NCBI GenBank assembly: GCA_050084515.1
Contig: CM114274.1
Span: forward strand, 24,924,001 to 24,988,000
DNA: 64,000 nucleotides
Direction: 5' to 3'
Source: Blasia pusilla
Taxonomy: Eukaryota > Marchantiophyta > Marchantiopsida > Blasiales
The notes below the pieces were generated by a model. The model ran no database searches, was not told where the DNA came from, and saw only the letters and a program-made list of their open reading frames with translations. This document shows positions 34,812-44,558 of this stretch, piece by piece; the stretch's first letter is position 1, and the number at the start of each line of letters is the position of its first letter. A program made the position numbers and the translations under genes.

Positions 34812-36153
34812 TTAATTACGCACATGGTCGTTCCATACCATACCATCGCGTCCCTCCAGCAAGAGATCACCGGATGGCAAAAAATCACCTACTCTCAGGA
34901 TAGTGCGCCTTGTAGTCACATCCAACGTCGTCGGTACCGTTTGCTGCAAGTAGACATAATCTCCTTGATAAAACCTCCGAATTGTTGGTCGATAACCACC
35001 ACCTCGAATAGTCGCATACCTCAACGTATCCTGATGTTGCGCAATCGCCAAGTTCTTAAACGCCATGGGCATCACTCTCCGAAACAACTCAACCCTCTGA
35101 GAACATGCTTGCATCCATATATCTGGGTCATCAAGGTTGAGAACCTCACCAGCATCTCGACGAATGGCTGGAGGTAAATCTGGCTCTCGGCCATAAAGTA
35201 GCAAGTACGGTGAAAAAGACACTAGGGATGTCTCCCTGCTGAATCTATATCCTATCGCCAACCACGGAAACTGGAGGTCCCAATCTCCTAGGTGATCTCT
35301 GTGCAAGCCATACTTGCGTAAACCCCTCTTCACCCTCTGCACAACTCTCTCCGCTAATCCATACGCCTCGGGATGATCTCGCAAAGTCGTGCGGTGGTCG
35401 ATCAGCGCATGCAACCAACTCGATCCACTTCGAGAGCTGCTCGACCATCACCAACACATAACGACTGTGACGCTCCGTCAAAGGCAAAGGTCATGCAAAA
35501 TCCAAAATCCATCTATACTCTAAGCCCATGATCGGTAATGAATGCAACTGTGGAGTCGGAGCATTGAACGATGCTCGGACGTGATCACCCACCATGCACT
35601 TGGCAACAAACTACTGAACTTCAGTATGCATGCCTCGCCACCAATACTGAATCTGGAGCAAGCTATACGTCCAATTCATCCCAAAGTGACCCAACTCCTC
35701 GTGGGCATGCCGCACTAGTCGTACTCTTCGCAAAGGATGTGGCACTACGTGTACTCTACCATCCTCCCAAACCCTTAAAACATGTGTTCCCTCCCAACGG
35801 AATCGTCTGGCCCGGTGTAGGATCCTATCTTGCTCTCTAGCACCCACGGTGCTCGCAATGTTGCCAGTACAAAGGTACTCCAAGACTACATCATCATGAA
35901 TATCTCGGCCACCTATCGTCTCCTCAGTGGACTCGGGATCCAAGGACTCTCCACTAGACCTCGGCTTCGAATTCTCCACACTCTGGCTCTCCATAGCCAA
36001 CATGCCTAAATAGGCTGACGCGTGCCATCGTGGAACTGACTCCTCATCACTCTCTCCATGCCATCGAGCTCCAGTTGCATCTTGTTGACTCGGGCATGGG
36101 TTAGGACTCAACCCATTTGTATCTTGGTTGAGCGTCCCATGTCTATGTACCAC
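34812..36153 (-). pseudogene. gypsy integrase (copy 2, frameshifted)
   Basis: Two main open pieces. 35611-36153 holds the RNase H/integrase connection and the HHCC-type zinc-binding region (HAHEELGHFG, then a shift before the Cys pair). 34812-35414 holds the core end with the catalytic-Glu region (YGLAERVVQ) and the C-terminal part (the RRTILRVGDFL block) that leads into the PHD finger. The middle, around 35415-35610, is frameshifted and has lost a clear D-D stretch. Enough remains to assign a Ty3/gypsy integrase homologous to copy 1. Confidence 0.88.
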
Positions 36154-36198
36154 CTGAAAATCGTACTCCTACAACAACGGAGTCCATCTCGCAAGCTT

Positions 36199-37340
36199 TC
36201 ATGTAAGCTTGTCAGACTCCATCAACCACTTCAGTGGTTGATGATCAATGCTGATGGTAAAGGGCTTGCCGAATAAGTAACACCTGAAATGCGCAACAGA
36301 CCACACTATAGCCAAGCACTCATCCTCATACAAGCTGTACTTTTCCTCTACAGCGTTGTTGGAGCGGCTAGCGTAAGCCACCATAAACTGTCTACCCTCA
36401 TCATGATGTTGGGTGAGTACCGCTCCAAGCCCCAACATGCTCCAATCTGTAAGCAACTGGAAAGGATGCCCCCTGATCGGTCTTCTCAAGATGGGCGGAA
36501 ACGTCAACCTATCCTTGAGCAACTAAAATGCTCGCTCCTGCTCATCCCCCCAGTGCCACTCTTGATCCACCTTGGTCAGCAAGGTTAGTGGCTTCGCAAT
36601 CGATCTGAATCCCTTCACGAACCGGCGATAGAAGTTCGCCAATCCCATGAATGCGCGAACACGGCTCACATCTGTAGGGCATGGAATGCGTGAGATAGCC
36701 TCTAGCTTTGTCTGCTGAACACCAAGGCCCCCTAGGTATATTGTATGACCCAAGTACTCAATCTGGTCGTAGAAGAACTTGCACTTGCTTGGATGTAGCT
36801 TTAGCCCATGTAATTGCAATTGTGGAAACACGTCCTCTAGATGTCACTCATGCTCGTCAACAGTGGCGCTAAAGACTACGATGTCATCAATATAACACCT
36901 AGCAAAATCCAGACCAGCCAAGATCCTATCCATGACCCTCTGAAACTCAGCCGGGCGTTCTTCAACCCAAATGGTAAGAACCGTCACTAGTACAAACAAT
37001 CCTTCCCGTGAGGATCGATGCCCCAAAATACCGTCTTCTGCATGTCCTCCAATCTGATAGGCAGTTGATGGTATCCGACTCGCAAATCCAATGAATTGAA
37101 GATCTTTGTGTGACTAATCCCATCAAAGATCTCCTCACGGATGGGCATGGCATACCTATCGGACTTTGTTTGCCGATTGATAGGTTCGTAATCTCCACAC
37201 ATCCGCCTATCCGTCAAGTTGCCATGCACATCCTTCTTGGCGGGCATGACAGTGGCAGATGCATATTCCCCAAGCGACATCTCCACTAGTCCTGCTCCGA
37301 CCAAGTCCTGGCTCCTACACTGAATCAGAGCCCTCTCCAT
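36199..37340 (-). pseudogene. gypsy reverse transcriptase and RNase H (copy 2, frameshifted)
   Basis: Minus strand. The RT fingers/palm is at 36987-37340 (RRMCGDYEPINRQ, LDLRVGYHQLPIR), the catalytic YIDD is near 36880-36895, the thumb (YLGHTIYLGGLGVQQ) at 36523-36831, and RNase H (LTDWSMLGLGAVLTQ and onward) at 36199-36522. At least two frameshifts separate these pieces. The RNase H still has Gln at the place where copy 1 has a TAG stop (DHQPLKWL), which shows that stop to be a mutation in copy 1. Confidence 0.9.
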
Positions 37341-37799
37341 ATCACTATACTTATAGGGTCGTTAGAAGATCGGCGTATCACTCGACAACTCAATACGGAT
37401 CCCCGATCCCTTCAGCGTACCCAGATCCTACATGCTAAATGCAAAGTAACTCCTATAACTCCTGAGGAACTGATGTATCCGGCGCCGCTCTCCTCGTGTC
37501 AACTTAGGGCCCATATCTGGCTCCCAAGTCTCTATCGTGACTACGGTAGGACTCTCCGACGCGAGTATCGGTGGTTGCGATGGTGCAACGTGGTCTTGAA
37601 CAACAACACTCGGCTGCTCTCTTGTAGCCAACTGCAAACTCTGATCTCCTCCACATGGAATGCTCAGAACCACCCTCGATGTTGTGCCTATCATCTCGTG
37701 GCGTACCTGCAAAACATCCCAAGAAGTCCAAGGGTGTCTCTCCTGATCTCCCGTGGTGTGTAGATCTCCTCAGGTCTCGCCCCCAGCCACTCGCTCCAC
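37341..37799 (-). pseudogene. linker between methyltransferase and RT (copy 2)
   Basis: Open stretch 37428-37712 with a block of the type LTRGERRRIHQFLRSYRSYFAF, which resembles the usual pre-RT segment of gypsy pol. The upstream part may include the last, frameshifted motifs of the methyltransferase. Confidence 0.55.
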
Positions 37800-38904
37800 C
37801 GTCTCGATAGGCATGGGATCACCAACGCAACCGATGTGATCTATCGTGATCTCATACGGTGCTTCTCAGCCACTCCCAAGATGAGGATCTATGTCAAGCA
37901 GTTGTGGTCCATCGTCTGACCCAAGACATGGAAATGGGAAAACTCACAAACGTAGGCAAGGCTGCCCGCGGCTTGCCTACCCTTTTGACTACAATCAACG
38001 GTGGTCAATCATCGTGCCTCACTGCCTATGATCAATGACGTGGATCGAGAATCGAATCCACTAACAAATGGGAGGGGCGCTCCACTTTTGCATACGCCCT
38101 CCGTAACACCGCATGGGGCACTAAGTTGGTCAATCATAGACGCGGGAAATGGGCTCTAGAACCTACACTCGCCGCATCCGAGAACACTGCTGGGCCAATC
38201 CCGACACACACCTGATGAGTACCCCTCACCACACGTGACATGGAGTGTTCTAAGATCGGCACATTCTCCACAATGAAGGTTGGAGAACGAGACTGGTGCT
38301 CATGGAATTGTCGTAAGACTCTCAATATCTCCCAAAACAACCTGGATCGGGTGTTAGCCAACCCACTGCCTTGTCCAACACTCGATTGGCCCTGACATGG
38401 CCAACTAGAAATGACCAAATCAATGGTCCCCATGCCCTCTAAGTGCTGTGTCCCCAACAACGAAATATCCCTCGGTAGGGAACTTTGGTACCTATGTACC
38501 GCAGACGTAGATAATAAGTCGGGAAAACATAGGCGTAACTGCACCACATGTTGTAGTGAGACGCGCCTCGCAACATCATCACTCTTCATAGATAGGTTTT
38601 GCTGCACTCACACTCTTGCATGCAAAACATCAGTTTACCCGATGCTAATCCCTCCAAAGAGATCTAACACTCGAATACCCTCCTTGGGGATACACCACAA
38701 AATAGGTGTGGTATCCAAGGGTGTCATCGTAGCACTCCCTGCTACCTCGGGTTCCTCAGACCCGTCACGCTCAGGTGCAAACGCCTCGCTCCAGGTGGTC
38801 TGTACGTGCTCATCTTCCAATCGTCGAAGCTCCTCAGTCAAGCCCCTCAACGACACCTCTCCTCCACGGAATGATAGGGCTACCATAACACTCCTCTCCA
38901 TAGA
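37800..38904 (-). pseudogene. cytosine-C5 DNA methyltransferase domain inside gypsy pol (DNMT3/DRM-like)
   Basis: A methyltransferase that would move a methyl group from S-adenosylmethionine to C5 of cytosine. Minus-strand motifs in canonical order: motif I IRVLDLFGGISIG (38638-38676), closer to the FDGIATG of DNMT3/DRM than to the FAGIGG of bacterial enzymes; motif IV with the catalytic Cys in WPCQGQS (PCQ at 38392-38400) after DLVIS; a TRSRLFWEILRVL block; motif VI FIVENV (38260-38268); and motif VIII SRAHFPRL (about 38137-38160). Breaks: TAA 38635-38637, TGA 38608-38610 and TAG 38134-38136, all in one frame, so the original frame is still traceable. Motifs IX-X are not clearly seen. It lies between protease and RT, where ordinary gypsy elements have nothing. 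A second fragment at 33.5 kb shows it is a family trait. Confidence 0.87.
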
Positions 38905-39613
38905 AATGTCAAGAACGGGAGTATCCTATGCATGGACGTGTCCCTCAATCAAATCACTAGGCCAAGTGATGGCATTGCTAAATGCTGCTAAGGTCGCCAC
39001 CTCTCCTAGCCGTCGCTCGATCATTGCACTTGTGAATCGAACGGGTAATGAGCTAAGGCCCCCATCACCTAATGCCATCATGGTCTGTAGAGCGCTGACT
39101 CCTCCGGGTAATCTAGGGAAAACCCATCGGGTATAGCACTGCTCCACCAACCAAGACGTCGTAGGACTTTGCATCAGTCACTATTGTTTTGGCTCGCACC
39201 ACGGAGTCATCTGTAGGATGTCCCGGACGAATCCTCACCACGACCTCCTGTCGGGTGATATACTGTGTGGTTCTCGCTCCACCCAAGGATGTCTGTATCC
39301 GGAATAGACAACGCTCCACATCGGCTCTTGTCAAGCCCAATCCTCTGAATGACGCTTTCCCCAACATCAAGGGTTGCGCTCCTAAATCCAAAAAGACGCG
39401 CTGCAGACTAAAAGCTCTACCTCCGGGACTCACCAATTGGAAGACCTCTCCTCGGTTATCCAGCAACACAACACCAGGAGAAGCCATGGCGCGCTCTATC
39501 ACGGGTCTAGCAGGCATCTCCGCCATCCTAGCAGCTGCAACCTGCCATGAATGTGACGTGGACGGCCCAAGCATCCGCTCGAAGGGCAAGTCCATCACCT
39601 CCTCTCCAATCAC
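38905..39613 (-). pseudogene. gypsy aspartic protease region (copy 2)
   Basis: Frame 39113-39613 contains a retropepsin-like pair: VFLDLGAQPLMLG (a DLGA version of the DSGA active-site motif) and, later, YDVLVGGAVLYPMGF (like the ILLG flap-end strand). The frame shifts near 39113-39174 and continues at 38926-39174 to a linker ahead of the methyltransferase. A fragment of the same region occurs at 43662-43929. Confidence 0.75.
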
Positions 39614-39786
39614 CTATGAACGTGATGCAAGAACTCCAACTCCGCGCTGACATAGCGAAGCGGCCAGCCGATAAGCCTAGGCGTGCGTACCCCCCAAGGT
39701 CATAACATCGGAAGTACAAAATAAAGGAATGCGGTACTGGTTGGATGTGTGGGATTGCCCAAATGGGGCCGTCGTAGTTGTGAAGC

Positions 39787-39836
39787 GTTTTCTGGCTTCC
39801 TCTCTCTACATCCACAGAGAGAGGAAGCCAGAAAAC
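39787..39836. repeat. perfect 21-bp-arm hairpin in the gag-protease interval
   Basis: The 21 bases at 39787-39807 are exactly repeated in inverted orientation at 39816-39836 around an 8-nt loop. The stem is pyrimidine-rich on one strand (TTCCTCTCTCT). It interrupts the coding region between gag and protease. Confidence 0.92.
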
Positions 39837-40145
39837 AGACTAGGCTTCCTCAATCTTTCACGTTGTCCGAAGCGATGAGGACCCCATCGATGGGTCCTCC
39901 TCCAAGTCCCTAGAGAGTTGGTGATGTTGTTGGTGTGCAGCCACGGAGGGCGATGGGAGAAGCGAGTGCGATGACTCCTATTGTTGATGTTCAGGAGGGG
40001 CATGTGTCGAGCACCTTGTTGGGGGTGGCCACCGTTTCCTCCATATCTCTGGCTGCTCCATATGATGTCGATGCCACAGATCTGGAATCAGGTAACCTCA
40101 ATGCCATAACAGCAATCTGCTCTTGTAGCTGTTGTATCTGAGCAT

Positions 40146-41584
40146 TTATCCTAGCCTCACGTCCGGCGTCTCCCTCGATGTGTCTAGGTGGTGGGACTCT
40201 ACATGGGCAGCTCCACCACCCTGTCGGGAAACTCCAGCTCCTCGTCCCCCAACGGGACCACTTGGTGCACGATCTCTAGGCCCACTCGGACCAGCTACTC
40301 GCTCTGGTGCCCTCTCTAGCCCTCGATCCGGACGTAACTCAGGATGTAAACTGAAACACCTAGCGCGTGTATGACCATACCTTTGACAATAGTCACAGTG
40401 ATAACCTCTTGGTGCAGCACCATCTCCTCCTCCATGGTGAGGCACACGTCCATGACCTTGACGAGTGCAACCATGGTGATGATGGGCTCCACCAGATGAC
40501 CAACAAGGAATAGTAGGCGGCTGCTGTTGAGCTGCATATGAAGGCACAGGTCTTTGTGGCACGGCCTCCCGGTATCCTCCCTGAGCTCGTGGTGCCACAG
40601 TCGAAGTATCTCGGAGTCCACTTTGCTACACAAGTGGTGTAAACAATCGTGACTTCTCTCGCCCATAACCCATGGTGGCTACGCTCTCCTCTACCATGTT
40701 GCGCTCAATATTCTCGGCAGTCCTAAAAACATCTCTCAACGTTGGGGAGGTGTTCATAAGAAGCACCCCTCCCGCACCCGTGTCCACAGGGTCTGGTCCA
40801 ACATTGCGTAGCATGATTGGATAGCCTGAGCCTCTCTCATCCCCCGAGTGACGTTGATCAACCGGGGCAAGCGAGTGTGAGTCTCACGCAAACTCTCGCC
40901 CGGGCGTCTTTGGAAGTCGTGGATGCTCCGCAACTTCTCCGTCCGTACCCCCTTTAGCTGACCCTCAACTCAACGAAGAACTCAACTATGGGGTTGAACC
41001 TGGGACGAACTCGACTAGATGGTGCAACTGCTCCAATGCAAGTGATCCCTTGTAAAACATCACTAGTGGAAGAGGAAGAAGCCTCTCTTGACTCCTCCTC
41101 CTCATCTGGGAACGGCTCCGTCCATGACACATAGTGTGGGTCGTAGTAGAGTCGCCATGCCTCAATCTCTTGGGCATATTTGTGGGAGAACTCATGGTAA
41201 TCATCCATCGTTGCCCCCTCTCAATGCTGGAACATATCGTTCCATGCTGTAAACGGGTTGAACTCTCTAGAGTTCCTAGCCCGGTGTGAGTCAGACCAAC
41301 TCCTAAACGTTGTGTAGCTCTATGGTGCCTACAACACCCAAAAACCTACGCGGTCCTCTACCCCGGTCGTCCATCTCGTACGCCCAACTGGTAGGACCAC
41401 TCAATGTGTACGGTGGATCACTAACACACTCCTCTACACACTCCCCCTCATCTAAAGATGACACAGAAGGAGATCGAGGTGGTCTCTCATGTGGAGACCC
41501 TCGAAACCTCGCACCACTCCGGATAAATCCTCCAGAGCTACGCTCAGGTCCACTACCTCGCCTCTCAAAATCATGAAAGGACAT
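40146..41584 (-). pseudogene. gypsy gag with CCHC zinc knuckle (copy 2)
   Basis: Minus-strand pieces 41303-41584, 40954-41208, 40626-40814 and 40146-40598. The stretch at about 40815-40950 has the retrotransposon gag signature (an FQRRPGESL block, then conserved L...Y spacing). The last piece holds a CCHC knuckle, C-x2-C-x4-H-x4-C, at 40356-40397, the RNA-binding nucleocapsid mark. Frameshifts and stops separate the pieces. The region 39837-40145 links it to the protease. Confidence 0.82.
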
Positions 41585-43146
41585 GGTGATGGCCCTCGTG
41601 CCCCTCTCACACGATCACTCTCAATCTCGCGAGTAATCCCTCAATCACTCAAACTAAACATGCGGCACTCAATCTACACTCTCTCAGTGAGACGTGTGTT
41701 GTACGGCAATAAACAGCGTGGTGCGGCAAATCACTGATATATCGTCTTATTGACAAACCATCCTCAACTCTAGACACCCCACACAGGTCTATGTCCCCTA
41801 TACCCATACATCATCATGAAACCCAATATCCCAAATAACTTCCCAATATCCGGAAATCCCTCACACGGGCAAGATAAGAGACCACAATGGGTAACCTCAC
41901 AATAATGTCGATGTCGCTCCTCGGCAATTGCAAATCTTGACCCCAACTTGGTCGTGAAGACAACTCCTTCAATCAGCAAGTCGTACTCCTCTCCTACGGA
42001 CGCTGCTCAAACCTCCTCAATGTGCGGTGCAGGTCGAGCGGTTCGGTGCGGCACTGGCAACACGGAATGACTACAAACGGCACGACACTCGGGAATGGGG
42101 CGCGGAACTCGGCGGCATACCCTCCTCAACTAGAAATTCACATGCTCTGCTCCTTAGTAAAGGAGTGGCTCCACGATCGAGACAATGTAGTGCGGCCACG
42201 AGCGGCAGGGCGCAACAATCAGCGGCGTGTTGCGGCTATCGCGTCACGACACGGTACTCGATCGTCGTCGAGCGGCTACCAATCACAACATAGCAGCATG
42301 AAATGAAAACTCAAACACCATAACTCCGGGTGACCTGCCATCATTGGTTGATGAAAAAATTGTGATGATGGTGGCGCCTTAACCAAAGTATGCGGTGGCA
42401 ATGCAAGTCATAGAATCAACGAACGTCGTGGAAGACCCTCCACTCCGTAATAGCGGCAATGGCAACCAAAGAGTGGACAACAGACGGTGGACCGTTGACG
42501 GTTGACAATTAATGGTGACGGCTGACTACTGAAGATGAAGGTTGATCGTTGATGGTGACGGTTGATCATCGACGGTGACTATGACGGCGACGGCAGGTTT
42601 AGGGTTTGAACAATTTAACCCTAAAAATTGCCTAGCAATGGCAGTTTTGCAAGATTGACCATAACTTTTTGCTCGCAACTCCAAATTGCATAGCATTTAT
42701 TGCGCAGCGTGCACAACTTCATGATCTACGACAATGTCAAAAGTATTTAGAATTGGACATTCCAATAAAAACGGGGAGGGATTGTCGTAAAGCCCAATGT
42801 CTCTTTCTCCTACACAAAATTTGGGAGCTCTTCGCGTTGATTTCTCCCAATGAAAATGTAAAACCTGTAAAAATAAAAATCAGAAAACTACATGGTGCTT
42901 TCAAGAGCACCGGCATGGGGCAACCCGTCCCCATAATCAAACCCTATCACAAATTGGGCAGCGCTGCGCGCCACTCTTCCATACGAAAAATTGGCAAATA
43001 CAAAGGACAATCAAAGGAGCCCTTGCTCCGGTGAGCGCTCCCATCAGCCGCTGAATGGGGAACACGGTCCCCTAACGTGAAAAGTCAACGAGTGACGAGC
43101 AAGTTCCCCCATGAAGCTCTATCACTCTCTCATTCTCTCTTTGTAA
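41585..43146 (-). other. 5' leader of gypsy copy 2
   Basis: Between the 5' LTR and gag. It contains a low-complexity block of GACGGTTGA-type words at about 42480-42600. I could not identify a convincing tRNA primer-binding site directly after the LTR. Confidence 0.45.
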
Positions 43147-43660
43147 AGTAAGATCCAATCTCTTTCTACACCATCTCACACCATAGCTCTTAAAGGTGTG
43201 CACTCTCTCTCATGTCAAACCAAACCCACTCTCCTAATGGGAGGCTTGGGTTGCACTCACAAAGCAAGGGACCATAGCTCTGCCGCCTTATGCCAAGTGG
43301 TTCAACAAAGAGAGAATGAGCTCTCAAGCTCTCTCGCTTGGAAGAATACCCCTTTCCCTCTCCCAAGCCCTTTCAACGATAACGTATGCTCGCAGGTCAT
43401 CTCCTTGGCTCTTGACCTACTGTAGCGGGTCAAGGGCCACTTCCAAAAGTGGAAAGTCAACTATCCCCAACATGGAAACTTACCCAAAATAGCAAGTTTC
43501 TCTATATGGCTCCTAATGAGCCGAAACGAAGGGGAAACATGCTCTCTCAGGTTTCCTGGGGCCTCAACAAGTCATCCTCCACCTCTTGGGCATGTCATCC
43601 ACTACTCATGTTGAGGCTTTGCTAGATCCCACCGATCTATCCTAACAGTCGTGACATATC
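43147..43660 (-). repeat. gypsy LTR block A (5' LTR of copy 2)
   Basis: About 514 bp, similar along its length to block B (44059-44558), offset 896-898 bp. It is also similar to the spacer at 34037-34282. The minus-strand start is TGTCACGACTGTTAGGATAG and the end is near GGATCTTACTTTACA. It immediately precedes the leader and gag of copy 2. Confidence 0.75.
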
Positions 43661-43661
43661 T

Positions 43662-43929
43662 CTCTTTGTGGGACTATGATTTATGAGGATATCTTATGTA
43701 TGGGAAATCCCCTTCAACAACTCTCTTGGCTAACTAACATTTCCAAGGAATATTGTAAATATGGCCAAGATATGTTCTTGTGGACTACCACTATGCCCAA
43801 CAAATCGAATGGGTACGGGCTCATACTACCATCACATGATTGCCATCGTGGCTGATAGCTGACCATTTCCTCCAAAAAATTGAGGTTGAATCCAAGGAGG
43901 TACAACATCATACTCCCTACCAACACATC
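43662..43929 (-). pseudogene. protease-region fragment of another gypsy copy
   Basis: The minus-strand frame reads TDVLVGSMMLYLLGFNL and then an SYQPRWQSCDG block, matching the YDVLVGGAVLYPMGF part of the protease at about 39110-39150 and the sequence after it. It is joined directly to a ~130-bp terminal unit (43930-44058), so it is a deleted or recombined copy, not part of the main element. Confidence 0.75.
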
Positions 43930-44558
43930 TGTCATGCCCATACCTATCGCTACACAACATACATCACTGTTATCGAACATACACACAAAGATACATAATC
44001 CCATGCTAACTCATGGCATACACACAAGGAAACAACAAGTATCAAAATATGTCCAATTAAATCGATCAAATCTCACACCAAGCTCTCCATGGTGTGCATT
44101 CTCTCTTATGTCAAACCAAATCCACTCTCCTATTGAGAGGCTTGGGTTACACACACAAGGCAAGGAGGACGATAGCTCCGCCGCCTCATGCCAAGAGGCT
44201 AAACAAACAGAGAATGGACTCTCAAGCTCTCCCTCTTGGAGGTATACCCCCTTCTCTCTCCCAAGCCCTCTCCACGGTAACCTATGCTCGTAGGTCACCT
44301 CGTTGGCTCTTAACTTACTGTAGCGGGTCAAGGGCCACTTCCCAAAGTGGACAGTCAACTGTAGCAAAAATAATAACTTACTCGAAATAGTAAGTTCCTC
44401 AATATGACTCCAAATCAGCCGAAACGAAGGGGAAACGTGCTCTCGTAGGTTACTCGTGGCCTGAGCAAGTCATCCTCGACCTCTTGAGGATGTCCTCTAG
44501 TATATCCGAAGGCGCTCTACTAGATCTCGTCGATCTATCCTAACATCCGTGACATATC
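43930..44558 (-). repeat. LTR block B plus terminal unit of a truncated gypsy copy
   Basis: Block B (44059-44558) repeats block A. It is followed on the minus strand by the ~130-bp unit (43930-44058; TTGGACATATTTTG ... GGGCATGACA), then the protease fragment. This is the third example of spacer followed by unit in the window. Confidence 0.7.

Larger units (their letters stand above)
34283..43660 (-). mobile_element. Ty3/gypsy retrotransposon with built-in DNA methyltransferase and PHD finger (copy 2)
   Basis: Nearly full-length but broken element of about 9.4 kb. On the minus strand the order is 5' LTR (43660-43147), leader, gag with CCHC knuckle, aspartic protease, cytosine-C5 methyltransferase, reverse transcriptase, RNase H, integrase, PHD finger and 3' terminal repeats. 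The domain order is gypsy-like except for the methyltransferase between protease and RT. Coding pieces fall in all three frames with several stops, so it is dead. The 5' LTR lacks the ~130-bp unit found at the 3' end, so the left boundary of the LTR is uncertain. Confidence 0.88.

Noticed and set aside
38411-39136. Plus-strand open frame of 241 codons
   Set aside because: It lies antisense to the gypsy methyltransferase and protease region, has no recognisable domain, and the minus-strand frame carries the conserved motifs.
33904-44558. A DIRS-type element with split repeats
   Set aside because: The unit-spacer-unit ends suggested split repeats, but the element encodes a DDE integrase with an HHCC region and an aspartic protease, which DIRS elements lack.
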